From: Trema orientale
Lineage: Eukaryota; Streptophyta; Magnoliopsida; Rosales; Cannabaceae
NCBI GenBank assembly: GCA_002914845.1
Contig: JXTC01000054.1
Span: 1,051,941 to 1,115,940, forward strand
Reading direction: 5' to 3'
DNA length: 64,000 nucleotides
This document shows, piece by piece, positions 59,111-64,000 of the stretch. A program made the translations under genes and the position numbers. The notes under the pieces were generated by a model that worked only from the letters and a program-made list of their open reading frames with translations, did no database searches and was not told the origin of the DNA. How positions within the stretch are numbered: position 1 is the stretch's first letter; every line of letters begins with the position of its first letter.

Positions 59111-59830
59111 TGTGAGACCCATTTCTAGATCATACGCCATGCGGGTGGTTAGATGGCTGGACACGTGATGAGAAACAAATTGCTTGGCACGTGTCAAGGG
59201 ATGCCATTTAAAAGTCATGTGAGTTACATGTGATACAAGGCGGGACCACTAGCCGACGTGGATAGTAGCCGAATCCATCTCAGACCTTGGATGGGCTCTG
59301 TTAACTCCAGACCCCACCCTGGTGATTGGGGGGGTCAGAGGCCTCGAGGGTCTTCCGCCAGAATACCCTCACGGGTAGCACTCACCTCCAGACTTAGACA
59401 AAACATTTAATGCGGCCTTTGGTAGGTTTACGCGTTGGATGAACCACCCTGACAGAATGGCGGGCCGCCGAAATCTTGCCCCTGCTAGGCTTGTACCGAA
59501 AGGGACAACAGAAAGTAAGTTACGTCAATCAGGAGAAATTACGGTAACCATAGACCATGATTTTTGGAACAAGTCATGATAAAAAAATGTACTTGACCTT
59601 GGGATTAGGAGCCAATAGGTTCCTGGTTCCTAGAATATATATGTCTTATATCCCGCCGGTAAGAATAGATAGAATTTAGTCTTGGCTAGTTCAATCCCAG
59701 TAGCAAATATTTGACTTAAACATCGGAGAGTCTTTACAGGTGGCCACCTCCGCCCCTGCGGTCTACCTCGAGGTCAAGAGCAATCTAGATAGTGAAGATA
59801 CGTGGACAGTTGGTAAGAACAACACCAACA
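59111..59830. repeat. solo LTR with 5-bp target duplication
   Basis: 720 bp beginning TGTGAGACCC and ending AACACCAACA (TG...CA), flanked by the perfect 5-bp duplication GGAAT at 59106-59110 and 59831-59835. It is more GC-rich than the surroundings, with no coding sequence. There is no internal region, so this is a solo LTR left by recombination between two LTRs of one element. It is unrelated by eye to the LTRs at 2 and 12 kb. Orientation is assumed from the TG...CA ends only and cannot be fixed. Confidence 0.9.
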
Positions 59831-59835
59831 GGAAT

Positions 59836-60249
59836 AATGCAACAAAACCTCATAGTTGGCTAATTTAACCTTCCTGTAAACATAACTCCATGAGAAAAGA
59901 TAAAAAAGACAACTACGTGATTAAACGCTATAAAGATATATTTCTTTCTTTTAAAAGGAAAGCAAAGGGGCCATATATCAACGGAATGAAAGAACCGGAA
60001 AAAGTAGAAAAACAAAGAGCCCCCGAAATATAAATAAATGAAAATGAGGTGGCAATCTTGCAAATCCCTCAAAAATCGGGGTATAGTATTTATAGACACT
60101 ACAGTGGAGCAAAACCAAAATATAAAATTCGGAGAGAGAGAGAGAGAGATTCACAGTTTCGGAAAAGTGACTAGGTGAGAACTAGAGGTGAGGAGAGAGA
60201 AAGGGAGGGAAGCTGGTGAAGAGGGTTAGAGAGAGAGAGAGAGAGAGAG
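59836..60249 (+). promoter_or_regulatory. PP4c promoter/leader with two (GA)n runs
   Basis: A TATA-like word (gtatagtatttatagaca) lies near 60,080. (GA)n runs lie at about 60,133-60,150 and 60,229-60,249. The second run touches the start codon (gagagagATG), so its length directly sets the sequence context of the start. Confidence 0.55.
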
Positions 60250-63200
60250 ATGTCAGACCTAGACCGGCAAATAGAGCAGCTGAAGAAGTGTGAGCCTTTG
60301 AAGGAGTCGGAGGTGAAAGCTCTGTGCCTCAAAGCCATGGAAATCCTCGTCGAAGAGAGCAACGTTCAGAGGGTCGATGCCCCTGTTACCGTTAGTCTTC
60401 TTTCTCTCTTCTCACTTGTGTATTTATCTGTATTGATTGGGCTGGTTTTCTTTGCGGTTTAGTTGAGTTTGCTGGCTGGCTATGCCGATTTATTTTCTGG
60501 GTTTGTTTAGATTTTTGGGTTATGGGTTTTGATTCTTGATGTGTTTCTTGGTTGGATTTGTTTTCTGGCTCGTAGTTATCTCTCTTTACTGATATTGAAG
60601 TTTTAAACCTTTCTCAATTTGGAGAAAATTGCTTGTTCATTATAATGTTATTTAACATGGAGTTTTGGGTTATTTACTTGTATTATTATTAGGGGCTATG
60701 TCTATATGTAGGGTTATGGGGGTTTTGAACAAAATTGAAACGTTAAAATTTGGTCATGATTGGAAATTAAAGCTGCTTTGTGGGCTTTTTTCAAGTGAAA
60801 TACGCACATTAATTTGTGTTGACTAGTTGTGGAAGAAAAAGAGTAATTTGGCTTAGACAATAATATTAGTCAGTTTGATTCCATTTGACTTTCATAGCTA
60901 CCTAAAGAGAACTGTTTAATATTGCCCGTACTCTTATTTTTTTTAGGGTGAATGTGCAAGCCGGGCTTGGCATTATGAGGCCATATGTTTGTATGTATTG
61001 GAAACTTCCTTTACTCAAAGGGCTCAAAACAATATGTTTTGGAGCATTTTCATTGTAGTTGAGGCAGATCCGGTATTATTGCTAAACTGCATTTATTTTC
61101 TTTTTAACAGATATGTGGAGACATCCATGGTCAGTTTTATGACATGAAAGAGCTTTTCAAAGTAGGAGGTGATTGCCCTAAGACTAACTACTTGTTCCTT
61201 GGAGATTTTGTTGACAGAGGATTTTACTCTGTGGAGACCTTTCTACTTTTGCTTGCCTTGAAGGTAATAAAATTGGAACTTTTAGTATATGACCATTTTC
61301 TTAATCATTGTTGGGATTCCAAATTGCATGTTCCAGATTAAAAAATTCTTCATCCTCTGTTGACATGACTACAAAAGACAATTTGTTGTAGTCTATGTGT
61401 TCTAGTACTTCTGATTGACAAACAACACCTAGGCACAAAATAGGAGTCTTTACCATTGAATATTGTTATTTGATTTCTGTTAGTGGATGAGACCGTGTAA
61501 ATTCCCTGTTACCACTGTTGGATAGCATCATTTCTCTCTCTCTATCTCTTTTATAATTATAAAAAAAATGCATATAGGATCCTGCTAACTGTTAATTTAA
61601 TCGTATCAGTTTTAGGGATTTTTCTTTACAAGATATTGGTACTGACTTCTTAATTTGAATATACTTATGATCAGGTGAGATATCCAGATCGGATAACCCT
61701 CATCAGAGGGAATCATGAGAGTCGCCAAATTACACAGGTTAAGCTTCTTTATACGGCATCTTGGTTGGTGATATCAACTTTTGCATTCAAAATGTTTACT
61801 GGTTACTTGTCCTTTTCTAAACAGGTATATGGATTCTATGATGAGTGCCTTCGTAAATATGGTTCTGTGAATGTTTGGAGATATTGCACTGATATATTCG
61901 ATTACCTAAGGTGTGTTGCCAACTTCTATCATACAAAGCTTGAAACATCTATTTGTGGCAAACTGACAATTGATATATCAGGAGATGGTTGGATTTTTGG
62001 TATTCTGATTGTTTATTCATCAGTTGCCAAACATCCTTTATTCTTTCTGTGAAAGTAACAGTGGCCCAGTTTGTTTAGGTTGAGTGACATAAGGCAAGTT
62101 ATTAGGGGGTCGAATTTAGCTACTGGGAAAAGAAAAAGTATTTCTTCATCGGGTTGATTTAATTAGTAGGATTGAGCTCCTTAAGATTCTTGTACTAGTT
62201 TTCAAAAGTGCAGAGAGGTTGCCTTTTTTCTCCTTTTGACTTGCCACTGCAGTGCTACTTTTCCATGTCAAATATGTAGCAAAATATGAAATATTGCGTT
62301 GGTGAGGTGGGTGGATTCTTCAATTATTTTCAGTATCTCCATTTCACACTGCGAACTTGCTTTTAGACACTAAGCCTACTGACAAACTTGATAGATGGCT
62401 TGAGTTTAACATTTTCTTCTTTGTATTTTGTTGTCACCATATGAACTGGACTCGGTTGTGAAAGCACTCCTGCCACTGAAGCAATCTCTTAAAGAAGCAG
62501 GTGTTACCTGTTTCTTAATGTAACTGAATGAAGCTTACAGTGTTTTATTGTCAAAGCATCACTATCTTCTCCATCACCCCCCACCCCCCCTCCCTTTTTA
62601 ACCCTAAAAGCTTCAATGATAACAGAAAATATTACTTTTATGGCCGTCCTTTAGTTACATCTTTTCCAGGACAGCCAAATTTGTTCTTCTTCTCCTCTTT
62701 CTTACATCTTCTTTCTTTGGTGGTTTATGACAGTCTGTCAGCTCTCATTGAGAACAAAATATTTGGTGTCCATGGTGGTCTTTCCCCGAACATTTCAACT
62801 TTGGATCAGGTCTGAGATTCCATTACAGAATATTTATTTTTCTCTTCTCAAGTTCTATATAATTACTGACATGCCCTGCTGTGACAGATACGCATAATCG
62901 ATCGAAAGCAAGAAGTACCCCATGATGGTGCCATGTGTGACCTGCTATGGTCAGACCCAGAGGATATTGTGGATGGTTGGGGTTTGAGTCCTCGTGGTGC
63001 TGGTTATCTGTTTGGTGGCAGTGTTGTTACGTCATTTAACCATGCAAACAACATTGATTATATATGTCGTGCCCATCAGTTGGTTATGGAGGGATATAAG
63101 TGGATGTTCAATAGTCAGATAGTGACAGTATGGTCCGCGCCAAATTACTGCTACAGGTAAATCGGTTGCTTTTAATTTGCCCTTCTGTTCTGGAGTTCAA

Positions 63201-63633
63201 ATTTTCATTCCTATCATGTGTGTCTTGCAGATGTGGTAATGTAGCTGCGATTCTTGAACTGGATGAGAATCTAAATAAGCAGTTTCGAGTGTTTGAAGCT
63301 GCTCCACAGGTTTGTACATTGAAAGTTTACTTGCAATAGATCAAAGTAATAGAACTAAATAATGTTTGGTGGGTTGAATGGTTTCAAATACGTGCGCGTG
63401 TACCTTAGTTTAAGAGAGGATTGTAATCATGCTAATACTGTGGGGGCAAGTGCATGTCGAGTTTTGGTCACTATGTTTTCTCACGGGAATTTATAAAGGA
63501 ATAAAAATAAAGAATAAAATGCTTAATTTGTTCATTTCAGGGTTTGTTATAGTGGCACTGAAAAATTATGATATAAATGCAGGAATCAAGAGGGGCACCT
63601 GCCAAAAAACCGGCACCAGACTACTTTCTATGA
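60250..63633 (+). CDS. PPX: protein phosphatase 4 catalytic subunit (PPX)
   Basis: Eight coding exons: 60250-60390, 61111-61263, 61675-61737, 61825-61910, 62734-62809, 62888-63156, 63231-63309, 63583-63633. They total 918 nt, 305 aa, exactly the length of Arabidopsis PPX proteins. All are GT-AG. It starts [19 protein letters not shown]. The PPP-family metal and catalytic motifs are complete: [30 protein letters not shown] and the late [11 protein letters not shown]. The C-terminus PAPDYFL ends in Leu, the residue that is carboxymethylated in PP2A/PP4/PP6. PP4 is a Ser/Thr phosphatase that works with regulatory subunits (PP4R2, PP4R3) in DNA damage response, meiosis and other nuclear roles (known from Arabidopsis and other organisms). 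No residue appears abnormal. Confidence 0.97.
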
Positions 63634-64000
63634 TTCTGATTTGGTGAAGTTTACCTTTTTAGAGTCCGCAAATCTTCAATTATTGAACAACCTATACATC
63701 CACATTGTTGATGGAGATGGTTTCACTTGAAACCGGAGGGTATTTATCGGTAGTAGACTTCTCAACAGTCGCTTCCTCAAAGGACCAGCGATAATCATGT
63801 ACTTGCTGTGTTGGTGATCGGTTTGGAACATTGAGATATCTTTCGTTCTGTCTTCTACCATCTTTGATACCTGTTTGTATAAGTAATGTGCATTATTACC
63901 ATCTGCCGTCTGTTTTTTGTGCAATATAGAATCCTTGTTCTTGTTAGAGCAGATTTTTAAAAAAGGGAAGCCTTTGCTTAATTTGATTATATAAAGCTAC
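63634..64000 (+). other. 3' region of PP4c to window end
   Basis: Probably the 3' UTR and downstream sequence. The minus-strand open frame at 63,676-63,924 has no recognisable motif and covers the expected UTR, so I do not call it a gene. Confidence 0.5.

Noticed and set aside
63676-63924. Minus-strand open frame downstream of PP4c
   Set aside because: It covers the expected PP4c 3' UTR and has no recognisable motif.
1-64000. CRISPR arrays, bacterial operons, or rRNA/tRNA genes
   Set aside because: The window is plant nuclear DNA. No regularly spaced direct repeats with unique spacers and no sequence folding as a tRNA cloverleaf were found; the tRNA-like words belong to SINEs.

Overview
This window is nuclear DNA of a flowering plant, most likely a eudicot. 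It is AT-rich and has multi-exon genes with short GT-AG introns, many plant transposable elements, microsatellites and long gene-poor spacers. I do not name a species.

Layout. 1-1.98 kb: AT-rich spacer with a diverged direct duplication. 1.98-12.9 kb: one complete but mutationally dead Ty3/gypsy LTR retrotransposon of the Tat type (two LTRs of about 0.59 kb, 5-bp target duplication CGGAT, sense gag-pol with a second RNase H, and an antisense gene that appears to contain three introns). 12.9-16.4 kb: spacer with MITE-like repeats and a gag-like fragment. 16.4-26.7 kb: EDM2-like PHD-finger gene (+), 18 coding exons, 1282 codons. 29.5-30.6 kb: wax-synthase-type MBOAT acyltransferase (+), single exon. 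30.6-38.1 kb: spacer with a hAT-type MITE, a SINE, and a 4.45-kb segment with inverted ends that carries exon-like gene fragments. 38.1-41.2 kb: plastid division gene FtsZ1 (+). 41.7-45.8 kb: TAF6 (-), convergent with FtsZ1. 49.6-51.3 kb coding (5' leader to about 52.4 kb): SYP51/52-type Qc-SNARE (-). 53.9-56.0 kb: complex I subunit B8/NDUFA2 (-). 57.4-59.8 kb: degenerate tandem array and a solo LTR. 60.2-63.6 kb: catalytic subunit of protein phosphatase 4 (PPX, +).

For every multi-exon gene I placed splice sites by eye. Each joined coding length is divisible by three and gives a protein of family-typical size: EDM2 1282 aa, FtsZ1 428, TAF6 540, SYP5 233, NDUFA2 99, PP4c 305. The host genes are unrelated housekeeping or regulatory genes, not a pathway cluster. 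From memory, PPX2, FTSZ1-1, several wax-synthase-like genes and EDM2 also lie close together on Arabidopsis chromosome 5 (about At5g55260 to At5g55390), so this looks like a conserved ancestral block with TAF6, SYP5 and NDUFA2 interspersed.

The most unusual items are: the apparently spliced antisense gene in the retrotransposon; the inverted-end segment with captured exons that stops about 150 bp before the FtsZ1 start; a coding-like fragment inside FtsZ1 intron 5; two GC-AG introns (FtsZ1, SYP5); a histidine at the predicted zero-layer glutamine of the SNARE motif; and in-frame and intronic tandem repeats in EDM2.
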